Shown here one piece after another: positions 34,555-43,270 of a DNA stretch of 64,000 nt; position 1 is the first letter of the stretch; every line of letters starts with the position of its first letter. The position numbers and the translations under genes are program-made. Location: NCBI GenBank assembly GCA_023382265.1, contig JAMCPX010000004.1, positions 1 to 64,000 of the forward strand, written 5' to 3'. The notes beneath the pieces were generated by a model, which searched no databases, was not told the origin of the DNA, and saw nothing but the letters and a program-made list of their open reading frames with translations. This DNA comes from Deltaproteobacteria bacterium (lineage in GTDB: Bacteria > JAMCPX01).

Positions 34555-36909
34555 TCACGTTGTCGGGCTTGAAATAGTCGACCATGTTTCCGGCAATGCT
34601 GTGAATGGGGTAAGATCAGGCGTTGATTGAAACATATCGTACATGGGCAATGCCGTATCATCATACTGAGTCATTGGAGGTAAATTAAAGATCAACTCAA
34701 TGGTTTTAAGTATGCTTGTAAACGTGTAGTGCTCATTTGAGATATAACCATGCTTTACGTACGGACTTATTACAATGGCAAAAGACCTCTTCTGATCAAT
34801 GTGATCAATCCCTACCTGCGGATCGTCCTCGTCTATGAAAATAACCGTATTTTTCCAGTACGGGCTGTGTGATATGGCATCCACGATCATTGCTGTTGCA
34901 TAATCATTTTCAGAATAATCACCAGGCGGATAATGATCATCTCCTAACGTAAGATATACAAATTGCGGGAATGAGTTTGTCTGGACCATGTTATTAAAGG
35001 TTGAAACAAAGTACGCGGCCCTTTGAGTATCACTAAATAGGTTTGCCCATGTAGCATTATAGCCCGGCATAACCATCTCAGGCAGGAGGTTATTGTTCTG
35101 AATGCTTATCGGTCTTAATGTAATAAGGCTCTCACCAAAATCAGAGAACGTGATACCAGCATTATAAAGTTCCTGGAACAGCGAATTTGATGGAAGTGTC
35201 GCAATAGGATCAGTAGAGTCGTCTGCCCGGTTAGACCCGCCGTAATCTGTGTTTATTGACCATATCCTTTGCAGATAATCACTGAGAAACCCGTCAATCG
35301 CAAGAGGATGTCCCTGAATGGATGTTTCCACATCAAGATAAAAGTTCGTATCAAGTGCAAACTGTCTTGCCATTGCGTGTGTATTCGGCGTTGTGAAACC
35401 TATGCCGCTGCCTGAGCAGCCAAGCTCTGGTGTTCTTGCACTTAAACTTCCGGGCGCATAATACGGACATGGTATAGGCTCGCCATTTGCAGATGGTCCG
35501 AGATCGCCAAACTCCATATCGTATGTTTTATTCTCTCTTAAGATATAAACAACATGGGTTATGTTCGACCATGCTGCTTTTATATTAGCAGGTACCGGTG
35601 CGTGTTCAGGATTGACAAAATCATTCTTAAGTACCTGTGCAGTATAAATGCTTAATTGCGATACTGCAGGCTTTGTAATATCCGATACAGAACTGTGCAC
35701 ATACCAATCATAATGGGCAAAATCAAGGATATTCCACGTGTTTGGTGCTATAAGCGCTGGCATCCATGGACCGTGCCCGATGCCCTCCGTGTTTACGGCA
35801 AATATGTGATCATTCATCGGATCAACTGCTATATCGGCAGGATACCATGCGGTTGGTATTCTGCCGATAACCTGATCACTTGCTGTATCTATTACCGCAA
35901 TAGAGTTATCCGCTGCAAGTGCTACGTACAACCATTTCCCGTCATTTGAAAATGCAAGCCCATCAGGCGAGCCTCCTACTACTGGCGCTCCTGTATACGC
36001 TGCGAGTGTTATCGTATCCGCTACTATATTTGTTTTTGTGTTTATTACACTCACCGAATCGCTAAGCGTGTTTGCAACATAAACCTTTGTTCCGTCAGCT
36101 GATGAGGCAATTGCCGCAGGGCCTGTTTGAACAGGAATAGTTGCTGTTACTGTAGGTGCACCTGCGAGTGATATTACAGATACCGTCCCGGAGCCCCTGT
36201 TTGTCACATAAGCGTTCTTTCCATCAGGTGTTACTGCTATTGCCCATGGATACTGTCCTACGGTTACTGTATAGGTCTGAGACATGGTTGACAGGTCTAT
36301 AATGGATACCGTTTCACCGGGATACTGGTAGCCTGAATTATAACCAACATTATTTGCTGTAAGCAGTGTATTCCCGCTTATTGTGATACCTGCGGGTGTC
36401 GGCATAAGTGTCTTTGCTAATGTAGCTGAATAATAAGATGCTAGGGGGATAGAATTTTGCAAACTCATTTTTCTGCTCGCATCTATACTGATGTCAAGCA
36501 CATACCCTTTTTGATTTTGTATGCCGGGCACAAAAATATTAAAGCCGCTAAATGTACTTGTTACTGCCATACCGTAAAAAGATTCATAAGGTCTAAGGGA
36601 AAGATATGAAGTAATCGTATCCGCCATTGCATCAATTGCCGTTATTCCATGGCTCCCACCGGTTTTCACCCAGCCTGTACTTAGAACAAGCACTGTTTTA
36701 CCATCGGGTGTTATAGCCATTGTTCCAGCCTGAGCTATGCTTTTCCTATCAGCGCCTATCTGAACGCCGGCAGGTGTAAGTTTATAACCATTGGCAGCCC
36801 ATAGTATATTCGGGGATACCGCTACCGTGCTTGTTGTGCCTCTACCACATCCGGAGATAGCTGCTGCCATTAGAAATGATGCAATGTTAAATAATAGTAA
36901 CCTTTTCAT
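34555..36909 (-). CDS. Beta-propeller / phosphoesterase fusion lipoprotein
   Basis: A 784-residue lipoprotein (lipobox ISGC, Cys21). The start at 36909 is preceded by AAAGGAG at suitable spacing. Residues about 30-380 hold YVTN/YncE-type beta-propeller repeats with recurrent motifs such as TPDGKNAYVTN, SADGTKVYVAN and SNDGKWLYVAL. Residues about 440-770 resemble the acid phosphatase/phospholipase C-like phosphoesterase family (VVYILRENKTYDMEFGD, PNTHAMARQFALD, DEDDPQVGIDHIDQKR). An exported phosphatase or phospholipase with a propeller sensor or scaffold is likely; substrate unknown. It is monocistronic with its own terminator, and has an empty gap of 245 bp upstream. Confidence 0.85.
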   Translation of the reverse strand: MKRLLLFNIASFLMAAAISGCGRGTTSTVAVSPNILWAANGYKLTPAGVQIGADRKSIAQAGTMAITPDGKTVLVLSTGWVKTGGSHGITAIDAMADTITSYLSLRPYESFYGMAVTSTFSGFNIFVPGIQNQKGYVLDISIDASRKMSLQNSIPLASYYSATLAKTLMPTPAGITISGNTLLTANNVGYNSGYQYPGETVSIIDLSTMSQTYTVTVGQYPWAIAVTPDGKNAYVTNRGSGTVSVISLAGAPTVTATIPVQTGPAAIASSADGTKVYVANTLSDSVSVINTKTNIVADTITLAAYTGAPVVGGSPDGLAFSNDGKWLYVALAADNSIAVIDTASDQVIGRIPTAWYPADIAVDPMNDHIFAVNTEGIGHGPWMPALIAPNTWNILDFAHYDWYVHSSVSDITKPAVSQLSIYTAQVLKNDFVNPEHAPVPANIKAAWSNITHVVYILRENKTYDMEFGDLGPSANGEPIPCPYYAPGSLSARTPELGCSGSGIGFTTPNTHAMARQFALDTNFYLDVETSIQGHPLAIDGFLSDYLQRIWSINTDYGGSNRADDSTDPIATLPSNSLFQELYNAGITFSDFGESLITLRPISIQNNNLLPEMVMPGYNATWANLFSDTQRAAYFVSTFNNMVQTNSFPQFVYLTLGDDHYPPGDYSENDYATAMIVDAISHSPYWKNTVIFIDEDDPQVGIDHIDQKRSFAIVISPYVKHGYISNEHYTFTSILKTIELIFNLPPMTQYDDTALPMYDMFQSTPDLTPFTALPETWSTISSPTT

Positions 36910-37099
36910 AATCACGTCTCCTTTTTGAATGGCATATTCTATAGCATAATATTTAAAACCTGCAAGAAACTTTTGCATTGCACCGTCTTATCTTGCTTCA
37001 ATCTGATAATTCCCTGCGGTTTGCTGCGTGGTAGTTTATTGGTTTCGGCTTTTCTGAAAATTTTAACTTATATTGTTTGTGCGGGTATTTAAAAGGTTA

Positions 37100-37128
37100 T
37101 TGACACATTAATCAAAAAAACATTATAC
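37100..37128 (+). promoter_or_regulatory. Sigma-70 promoter of the acyl-CoA dehydrogenase operon
   Basis: TTGACA (37100-37105), 17-bp spacer and TTATAC (37123-37128), followed after about 25 nt by the first ATG with an AAGGAGG ribosome site. Both hexamers are near consensus. Confidence 0.65.
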
Positions 37129-37154
37129 ATCAATATAAAAATTAAGGAGGCAAT

Positions 37155-38252
37155 ATGGTTTCTTTCCAATTAAGCGAAGAACAAACCTTACTGAGAGATA
37201 CATGCAGAGATTTTGCATTAACGGTAATGAGAAAAAGCGACAGAAACGCTGACGAATCCGGTGAGATACCACTGGAAATAATACAGCAGGGGCATCAGCT
37301 TGGTTTAACATTCAGTTATATCCCAGTGGCGTACGGAGGTGCCGGTGAAAAGGTTTCTGCAATTAATAGCATAATTGCCTTAGAAGAACTCGCTTATGGT
37401 AACCTCTCTATGACCCTCAACATTACAGCACCATCATTGTTCACACTGCCTGTACTTTTTTTCGGAACAGAAGAGCAAAAAAAGAAATACTTCGCTATGA
37501 TCAATGCAGAAAAGTTTCAGCCCTTTACAGCAGCAATAGTAGAGCCGTTGGTTAAATTCGATATGGAATATTTAAAAACTACGGCAAAAGATGACGGCGA
37601 AGATATTGTTATAAATGGTGAAAAAGCGAGTGTTGCACTTGGTGAAGCTGCAATCGCAACACTCGTTTTTGCAAGAAAGGGAAGCGGTCAGGGGTTTGCA
37701 GGTGTTGACGGCTATATCGTTTCCAAAGACGGCTTTGTTGTAAAAGAAAGGGAAAAGAACCAGGGACTAAGGGCTTTACAACAAGCTTCAATAACACTTG
37801 AGGGGACAAGAATTTCAAAAGATAATGTGTTATCCTTAACAGGCGGCTTTGCAACACTCGTTGCAAGATCTCGTGTGGCAATGACCGCATTAACAACTGG
37901 CGTTTGCAGAGCTGCTTATGATTACGCGCTTAACTACTCAAAAGAAAGGATTGCTTTTGGAGAGCCGATTGCGTCAAGGCAATCCATTGCGTTTACACTA
38001 GCGGAGATGGCAATAGAGATTGATGCAATGAGACTTATGGCATGGAAAGCGGCATGGATGCTCGATAAAGGTATGGATGCTTATAAAGAAGCAGCTATAG
38101 CAAAAAGGTATTCTGCAGATGCGGCAATGTTTATAACGAGAAATGCTGTCCAGATACTCGGCGGGCACGGCTTTATTAGAGAACATCCTGTAGAGATGTG
38201 GTACAGGGATGCAAGGGTATTTGCTGCAACAGAATTTTTAGCTATAATATAA
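37155..38252 (+). CDS. Acyl-CoA dehydrogenase-family protein, shortened C-terminus
   Basis: A 365-residue flavoenzyme of the acyl-CoA dehydrogenase fold: N-terminal helical domain (1-115), beta domain (about 116-230), C-terminal helical domain. AAGGAGG precedes the ATG. It ends ARVFAATEFLAII; the Glu there aligns with the general base of family members that read YEGT-x-x-I, but the usual following 15-20 residues are missing. The mid-domain lacks the typical FAD-binding TEP...D-x-x-x-x-x-T-x-A motif; AAIVEPLVKFD occurs instead. This may be a divergent subunit that pairs with the next gene, as in the two-subunit dehydrogenases known in mycobacteria. The spacing to the next gene is 10 nt. Confidence 0.8.
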   Translation: MVSFQLSEEQTLLRDTCRDFALTVMRKSDRNADESGEIPLEIIQQGHQLGLTFSYIPVAYGGAGEKVSAINSIIALEELAYGNLSMTLNITAPSLFTLPVLFFGTEEQKKKYFAMINAEKFQPFTAAIVEPLVKFDMEYLKTTAKDDGEDIVINGEKASVALGEAAIATLVFARKGSGQGFAGVDGYIVSKDGFVVKEREKNQGLRALQQASITLEGTRISKDNVLSLTGGFATLVARSRVAMTALTTGVCRAAYDYALNYSKERIAFGEPIASRQSIAFTLAEMAIEIDAMRLMAWKAAWMLDKGMDAYKEAAIAKRYSADAAMFITRNAVQILGGHGFIREHPVEMWYRDARVFAATEFLAII

Positions 38253-38262
38253 GGAGGAAACA

Positions 38263-39504
38263 ATGATAGATTTTGAGCTTACACCTTTAATGAAAATGGC
38301 AAAGGAATTTTTACACAATTATGCCAAGGATGTTATGAGACCCATATCAAGGCAATACGATGAAAACGAGCATACCGAGCCTACCGAATTTATCCAGAAA
38401 ACGTATGAGATGTTTAAATCGCTCGGGTTTGGTTTTTCAACTACAAAAGTAAGCGGAGAAGATGAAGCAAAAAGCGAAATTAAGAAAGAGAAGACCGATA
38501 AGCCTAAAATAGAAATGAATCTTCTCGGTGTTATGGCACTTGAAGAACTTGCATGGGGATGCCCTGCTCTAACGCTTAGAATACCCGGTCCCGGGCTTGG
38601 AGGTGCTGCAATCATGGCGGCAGGTACACCCGAACAAAAAAAGCGGTTTATGAAGATATTGAATGGCCCAAAACCAAGCTACGGAGCAATGGCATTAACA
38701 GAACCGGGGTTTGGTTCCGATGCATCCGCGGTCGGCACAACCGCTGTAAAGGATGGGGATTATTACATACTCAACGGAACAAAAATATTCGTAACAGGCG
38801 GTGAGATGGCCGAGCTCTATGTTGTATGGGCAACACTCGGTAAGGAGCTTGGCCGGTCAGGCATAAAGGCTTTTGTTGTAGAGAAAGGAACACCTGGGCT
38901 AAAAATGGCAAGGCTTGAAAATAAACTCGGCTTAAGGGCATCAGATACAGCGGAGATCGTGCTTGATGATTGCAGGGTCCACAAGGATAACCTTCTTGGC
39001 GGAGAGAAAAAAGAAGAGAAGGGATTTAAAGGGGCAATGCAAACATTTGATGCAACAAGACCCATTGTTGCAGCTATGGCAGTAGGAATAGCAAGGGCGG
39101 CTTACGATTATATTTATGAAGACCTTGTAACAAAAGATGGACTAGAGATAAATTATGGAAGATCAATCCATAAAAGGGGCTATGTCGAAACACTGCTTGA
39201 AGATATGGAGGCAAAACTGGAAGCCGCGAGATTGCTCACATGGAAGGCGGCATGGATGCTCGACAAAGGTGAACCCAATCTTAAAGAAGCATCAATGGCA
39301 AAGGCAAAGGCAGGGGCTGTAGTTGATGAGATTACTCAAAAGGCGATAGAGCTATACGGTCCGGAAGGGTATTCTCGCAGGCATATGCTTGAGAAATGGA
39401 TGCGGGATGCAAAGGTATACGATGTCTTCGAAGGCACAGGGCAGGTGCAAAGACTTGTTATAGCAAGGGCAATACTTAATTATACAAGAAAAGAACTTAG
39501 ATAG
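38263..39504 (+). CDS. Acyl-CoA dehydrogenase
   Basis: A 413-residue acyl-CoA dehydrogenase. FAD and substrate motifs are present: MALTEPGFGSDASAVGTTA (about 145-163), ILNGTKIFVTGG, and the C-terminal VFEGTGQVQRLVIARA with catalytic Glu in FEGT (about 390). A Lys/Glu-rich insertion (EDEAKSEIKKEKTDKPK, about 66-82) sits in the N-terminal domain. It oxidises an acyl-CoA and needs electron-transfer flavoprotein, whose genes are not in the window. It follows its partial paralogue by 10 nt with GGAGG and precedes the ferritin-like gene by 8 nt. Substrate not readable; short-chain or branched acyl-CoA fits neighbours elsewhere. Confidence 0.93.
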   Translation: MIDFELTPLMKMAKEFLHNYAKDVMRPISRQYDENEHTEPTEFIQKTYEMFKSLGFGFSTTKVSGEDEAKSEIKKEKTDKPKIEMNLLGVMALEELAWGCPALTLRIPGPGLGGAAIMAAGTPEQKKRFMKILNGPKPSYGAMALTEPGFGSDASAVGTTAVKDGDYYILNGTKIFVTGGEMAELYVVWATLGKELGRSGIKAFVVEKGTPGLKMARLENKLGLRASDTAEIVLDDCRVHKDNLLGGEKKEEKGFKGAMQTFDATRPIVAAMAVGIARAAYDYIYEDLVTKDGLEINYGRSIHKRGYVETLLEDMEAKLEAARLLTWKAAWMLDKGEPNLKEASMAKAKAGAVVDEITQKAIELYGPEGYSRRHMLEKWMRDAKVYDVFEGTGQVQRLVIARAILNYTRKELR

Positions 39505-39512
39505 GAGGCGTT

Positions 39513-39767
39513 ATGTCCGCAACTTATAATGACTGGGAAAAACTTGATGAGTTATCAAAAGACCTTGAAAGGGTAAGAACTTCGATTAACGAAGAATCGG
39601 ATGCTATAAACTGGTATCAACAACGTATCTCAGCAACAAAAGATCCGGAGTTGAGACATATACTCGAACATAACCGTGATGAGGAGAAAGAGCATCTTGC
39701 AATGCTTATTGAATGGATCAGAAAACATGACACAGCACAGGATAAAGCGTTTAAAGAGCATGATTGA
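39513..39767 (+). CDS. EncFtn-like (encapsulated ferritin) protein without targeting tail
   Basis: An 84-residue two-helix ferritin-like protein. It closely follows the EncFtn pattern of Rhodospirillum rubrum: INWYQQRISATKDPELRHIL and HNRDEEKEHLAMLIEWIRKHD. Expected ferroxidase ligands are Glu28, Glu58 and His61 (equivalents of Glu32, Glu62 and His65). Known EncFtn proteins form a decameric ferroxidase inside an encapsulin shell and carry a C-terminal targeting peptide. Here the protein ends at KAFKEHD with no recognisable targeting peptide, and no encapsulin gene is in the window. It may oxidise iron without a shell or be packaged by other means. It is the third gene of the acyl-CoA dehydrogenase operon; AGGAGG precedes the ATG. 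Confidence 0.8.
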   Translation: MSATYNDWEKLDELSKDLERVRTSINEESDAINWYQQRISATKDPELRHILEHNRDEEKEHLAMLIEWIRKHDTAQDKAFKEHD

Positions 39768-39943
39768 TCTGCCGTTGCAAAATATCGTACCTCTATATTT
39801 AATTAGAAAACCCAGCCGTATATAAGATGATAAACTCCGTTAAACCCATTTTGTCTGAAGACCAAAGTTTTCCGGTGTAACGGGGTAATTTTTAAGTCAT
39901 TAGAGAAAGAGGTAGACTAAAAGCATACCCTTCCTAACCCGGT

Positions 39944-40546
39944 TTACTGCTGATTCTTGTAATTGCTTAATGGAAACCGTGAAAAAGCTATATTTACCAC
40001 CCGTCTGGCCATCGGGGTGTAAGGAGATACTGCTGCACCTATTGCAAGTGCGGCCATTTGTCTGGGATTTACAGCAACGCCTCTCTCCGTATCTGTGTAA
40101 TGGTTTTTCCATAATAGCTGGCCATCCTTAGCGCTTTTAAGTACAAACTGTAATCCAACTGTCTGTGAGGCATAAACAATTAACCATGTTGTAGCCCAAT
40201 CCGTTATTGTTGTATAGAGTACTGCATCTACATCGAACATTTTACCTAATTCCTCAGGAGTATACATGTTTATCTCGCCGGCGTAATGTATATGATGCTG
40301 CAGCAATACCTGTTTGACAAAAGCTATGGAAGGAGATTTATAGCCCCTTACGATTATTTGATTATGGACAATCGGCCATACAACGTCGGGAGCGCTTAAA
40401 TCTACCGTATCATTCATTGGAGGAATTACCAAAATACTGCTGGGCATTATCCTTTCGGGTCCAAAGTTTTTTGGTATAGTTGCGCAACTTATTGTAAATA
40501 AGATTGCTATTATGGCAAGATACACTTTATTTTTATTGTTCCGCAT
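39944..40546 (-). CDS. DUF799 / GNA1162-family lipoprotein
   Basis: A 200-residue lipoprotein. The signal peptide ends in FTISC (Cys21). PSSILVIPPMNDTVDL (about 35-50) and the central DAVLYTTITDWATTWLIVYASQT (residues 107-129) fit the DUF799 (GNA1162) family, usually found in triads with CsgG- and DUF4810-type lipoproteins. No such partners are beside it here. An outer-membrane or periplasmic location is likely. It is monocistronic and convergent with the ferritin-like operon. The start has no strong ribosome binding site (ACAATAAAAA upstream). Confidence 0.8.
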   Translation of the reverse strand: MRNNKNKVYLAIIAILFTISCATIPKNFGPERIMPSSILVIPPMNDTVDLSAPDVVWPIVHNQIIVRGYKSPSIAFVKQVLLQHHIHYAGEINMYTPEELGKMFDVDAVLYTTITDWATTWLIVYASQTVGLQFVLKSAKDGQLLWKNHYTDTERGVAVNPRQMAALAIGAAVSPYTPMARRVVNIAFSRFPLSNYKNQQ

Positions 40547-40972
40547 ACGTTGTTTTCAATATATTACCTTTGTAGATTGTCAAGGAATCAAGAAGTATTT
40601 CAGGATCATGCCTTTGAGGTAAATGGTATCATTAATGAACCCTACAATAGAATACCGCTATTTACGTAATCTGTAAGTTTAGCCCATTAGAGACTCTACC
40701 CTCATACATGGTATAATAGGTTAAGAATTAATTATAAAATTATGCGGCAACATGCCGCCGTCAATATGAAGTCAGGCAATTGCCATTCTCAGGCAACAGC
40801 CGAAGAATCTCATCTTGTAACATATTAAAAAGATTAGATTTATTTAAATTTACACTGAACGAAGCGTATGTGTTGGAATGAAAAAAGCGGGGTATTACAC
40901 AGCCTATTGTCATTTGGCGGGTCATTGCGTTTTTTGGGTTAACCACTTTTATTGGCAGAAAAATATGTTTTA
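40547..40972. other. Intergenic region with hairpins, candidate small RNA
   Basis: This 426-bp stretch has no convincing gene. TATAAT at 40711-40716 is followed by two compact hairpins: GCGGCA-ACA-TGCCGC (40744-40758) and TTGCC-ATTCTCA-GGCAA (40780-40796). The arrangement could be a short transcript, but there is no clear -35 box or terminator. A 61-codon minus-strand frame (40761-40946) looks like chance. Confidence 0.3.
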
Positions 40973-41001
40973 TTGACTTTTTAGTATATTTTTGTTAAAC
41001 T
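40973..41001 (+). promoter_or_regulatory. Sigma-70 promoter of carD
   Basis: TTGACT (40973-40978), 17-bp spacer, TAAACT (40996-41001), with transcription expected near 41008. AAGGAGG follows before the carD ATG at 41027. Confidence 0.75.
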
Positions 41002-41026
41002 CTTAAAGTTTTAAGGAGGTTATAAA

Positions 41027-41509
41027 ATGTTTAAAGTAGGCGATATCGCTGTTTACCCTGCCCATGGGGTAGGAAAAATAGTTGAAATAGAGATGAAAGA
41101 AATAGGTGGCGGTAAAGATACATTTTATGTAATGAAGATTTTTGAGAACAACATGAAAGTAATGGTCCCGACACATAATGCAAATGCAGTTGGATTAAGA
41201 AGAGTTATATCGAATGATATGGTTTCTAAAGTTTTTGAGATATTTAAAGAAAAAAGGATTACCGTTGATAATCAAACATGGAACAGAAGATTTAGAGAAT
41301 ACACAGAGAAGATAAAAACAGGATCTGTTTTTGAAATCGCAGAAGTTTTGAAAGATCTCTACCTGTTGAAAACTCAAAAAGATCTTTCCTTCGGCGAAAG
41401 AAAGTTATTTGACACAGCTAAGAATTTGTTATTAAAAGAATTAGTTGTTGTTACAGGTAAAGATGAAGAAGTACTTGAAAAAGAGATAAATAGTATTTTT
41501 GGAAGATAA
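41027..41509 (+). CDS. carD: CarD/CdnL-family RNA polymerase-binding regulator
   Basis: A 160-residue CarD-family transcription factor. The N-terminal RNAP-interacting Tudor-like domain (1-65) has VGDIAVYPAHGVGKI and the C-terminal helical domain (about 70-158) has RKLFDTAKNLLLKEL. Such proteins bind the RNA polymerase beta subunit and stabilise open complexes at rRNA and other promoters. The gene heads the transcription unit with its own good promoter, so it may be transcribed with the isoprenoid genes that follow. The size is typical for CdnL of Myxococcus, bacilli and mycobacteria (about 160). Confidence 0.93.
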   Translation: MFKVGDIAVYPAHGVGKIVEIEMKEIGGGKDTFYVMKIFENNMKVMVPTHNANAVGLRRVISNDMVSKVFEIFKEKRITVDNQTWNRRFREYTEKIKTGSVFEIAEVLKDLYLLKTQKDLSFGERKLFDTAKNLLLKELVVVTGKDEEVLEKEINSIFGR

Positions 41510-41562
41510 ATTCTTTATTATATAAAAGGATCTATATTAATTAATGGAAAGGATGGATTATA

Positions 41563-42579
41563 ATGGGTATTATTATCGTAAGGGCGCTCGTCCTGATACT
41601 CTCAGGATTAGCAGGATATATAGTATTTTTGAGAATACCGTATACGTACCCTATAATAGGAGCTCTGGTAGGTTTAGGCATCGGACTGCTCGCGATTCTG
41701 TTTGAACTTCTTATAAGAAGACAAACGGTAAAAGCTATTATAGGGGGAACAGCAGGGTTTATTGCAGGACTTGTAGCAGGCAACCTTTTAACTTTTGGGG
41801 TATTAAAAGAACTTTTGAAAGAACCGTACATAAGTCTTACAACCTATCTGACTATTAACATGCTCCTCGGATATCTTGGTATTGTTATTGGTTCTCGTAA
41901 AGGGATAGAGTTTTCTTTTGGTAACTCAAAGGGTGATGGAGCTAAAGCCCCGGGGTCATCCATAAGCTATAAAATACTTGATACATCCGTAATAATAGAT
42001 GGAAGAATAGCAGATGTGTGCGAAACATCATTTATAGAAGGTATTTTTGTTGTACCCCAATTTGTCCTTCTTGAACTTCAGTACATAGCCGACTCTGCGG
42101 ATCCGCTTAAAAGAACAAGGGGCCGAAGGGGACTTGATATACTCAAACGTATGCAGAAGATGACGGATCTGGAGATACAGGTTACAGAACAGGATTTCCC
42201 AAAGGTAAAGGGTGTTGATTCAAAGCTTATTGTACTTGCAAAACAAATGAATGCAAAGATTATAACAAACGATTTTAACCTTAATAAAGTAGCCGAATTA
42301 CAGGGTGTAACAGTGCTTAATCTAAATCAATTATCAAATGCGTTAAAACCCATTGTTATACCCGGTGAGTTTATGAAGTTAAAGGTTATCAAAGAAGGCT
42401 CCGAGGCAAACCAGGGTATTGCTTATCTTGATGACGGCACAATGGTGGTAGTTGATAATGGGAGAAAGCTCATTGGCAAAACCATTGATACGGTTGTAAC
42501 GAGTGTGCTGCAAACTACGGCGGGAAGAATGATCTTCGTGAGACCTAAAGAAGAAAACGGAGGTTTTCAGCATCAATAA
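41563..42579 (+). CDS. PIN/TRAM domain membrane protein (YacL-like)
   Basis: A 338-residue protein. Four N-terminal membrane helices (about 6-24, 30-48, 58-78 and 96-112) precede a PIN-type nuclease domain (about 137-265: LDTSVIIDGR with Asp140 and Asp146, and later acidic residues such as DFNL) and a C-terminal TRAM domain (about 270-330) that likely binds RNA. This is the YacL architecture of Gram-positive bacteria. Position between carD and ispD-ispF is also the YacL position. It may be a membrane-anchored RNase or RNA sensor. GGAAAGGATGG precedes the ATG; the last codons overlap the ispD start region by 8 nt. Confidence 0.9.
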   Translation: MGIIIVRALVLILSGLAGYIVFLRIPYTYPIIGALVGLGIGLLAILFELLIRRQTVKAIIGGTAGFIAGLVAGNLLTFGVLKELLKEPYISLTTYLTINMLLGYLGIVIGSRKGIEFSFGNSKGDGAKAPGSSISYKILDTSVIIDGRIADVCETSFIEGIFVVPQFVLLELQYIADSADPLKRTRGRRGLDILKRMQKMTDLEIQVTEQDFPKVKGVDSKLIVLAKQMNAKIITNDFNLNKVAELQGVTVLNLNQLSNALKPIVIPGEFMKLKVIKEGSEANQGIAYLDDGTMVVVDNGRKLIGKTIDTVVTSVLQTTAGRMIFVRPKEENGGFQHQ

Positions 42580-43270
42580 CGTTCGTATCACAGCTATAAT
42601 ACCTGCAGCAGGGAATGGTTCAAGATTAGGTTCCGATATACCAAAACAATTCATAGATATTGCCGGTAAGCCATTGTTGGTATATGCGCTTGAGATAATA
42701 GATAATATTCCCCTGATCAATGATATCATTATATCTTCACCGGCAAATAATATAAATTTTATTAAGAAGCTCATAAACGATTTTAATATAAAAAAGGTTA
42801 GCGATGTAGTTGTAGGCGGTAATACACGTACCCAATCGGTAAGGAATGCATTTAACAAAATCAAAGCAACGGATTATGTTTTTATTCATGACGCTGTCCG
42901 GCCTTTTATAACAACACGCATTATAACGGATGTAATAAATCGATGTCTGTCAACAGGTGCAGCAATATGCGCCCTACCTGTTATGGATACAGTAAAACTT
43001 ATAGACGGTGATGATATCGTCGTAAAAAATGTGGATCGTACAAATTTGTGGGTTGCCCAGACACCGCAGATGTTCAAATACAGCATGCTGACAAAGGCTT
43101 ATGAATACTATGATCAGCAGCCTTATGATGCAACGGATGAATCAAGCATAATAGAGCAGACAGGCACCAAGGTGAGCATTGTAAGAGGCGATATCGTAAA
43201 TATAAAGATCACCACAGAGGCTGATCTCAATTTTGCAAAAACAATAGTGAGCATGTTGTGCATAGAATAG
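42572..43270 (+). CDS. ispD: 2-C-methyl-D-erythritol 4-phosphate cytidylyltransferase, apparent AUC start
   Basis: IspD makes CDP-methylerythritol in the MEP isoprenoid pathway. The nucleotide-binding motif IIPAAGNGSRLG (9-20) is complete only if translation starts near 42572. In this frame a stop lies at 42539-42541 and no ATG, GTG or TTG occurs before a TTG at 42674, which would delete the active site. The best candidate is ATC at 42572-42574: GGAGG (42559-42563) lies 8 nt upstream. That gives 232 residues, the normal size (E. coli 236). A base error replacing G is the alternative. Further family motifs are DAVRPFI and VMDTVK. It overlaps ispF by 13 nt. Confidence 0.85.
   Translation: MNNVRITAIIPAAGNGSRLGSDIPKQFIDIAGKPLLVYALEIIDNIPLINDIIISSPANNINFIKKLINDFNIKKVSDVVVGGNTRTQSVRNAFNKIKATDYVFIHDAVRPFITTRIITDVINRCLSTGAAICALPVMDTVKLIDGDDIVVKNVDRTNLWVAQTPQMFKYSMLTKAYEYYDQQPYDATDESSIIEQTGTKVSIVRGDIVNIKITTEADLNFAKTIVSMLCIE

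Noticed and set aside
39513-39767. Encapsulin system
   Set aside because: I looked for an encapsulin shell gene across the window and found none, so only the ferritin-like protein is claimed.
40761-40946. 61-codon minus-strand frame
   Set aside because: No start signal or domain; more likely part of the gene-free region with hairpins.
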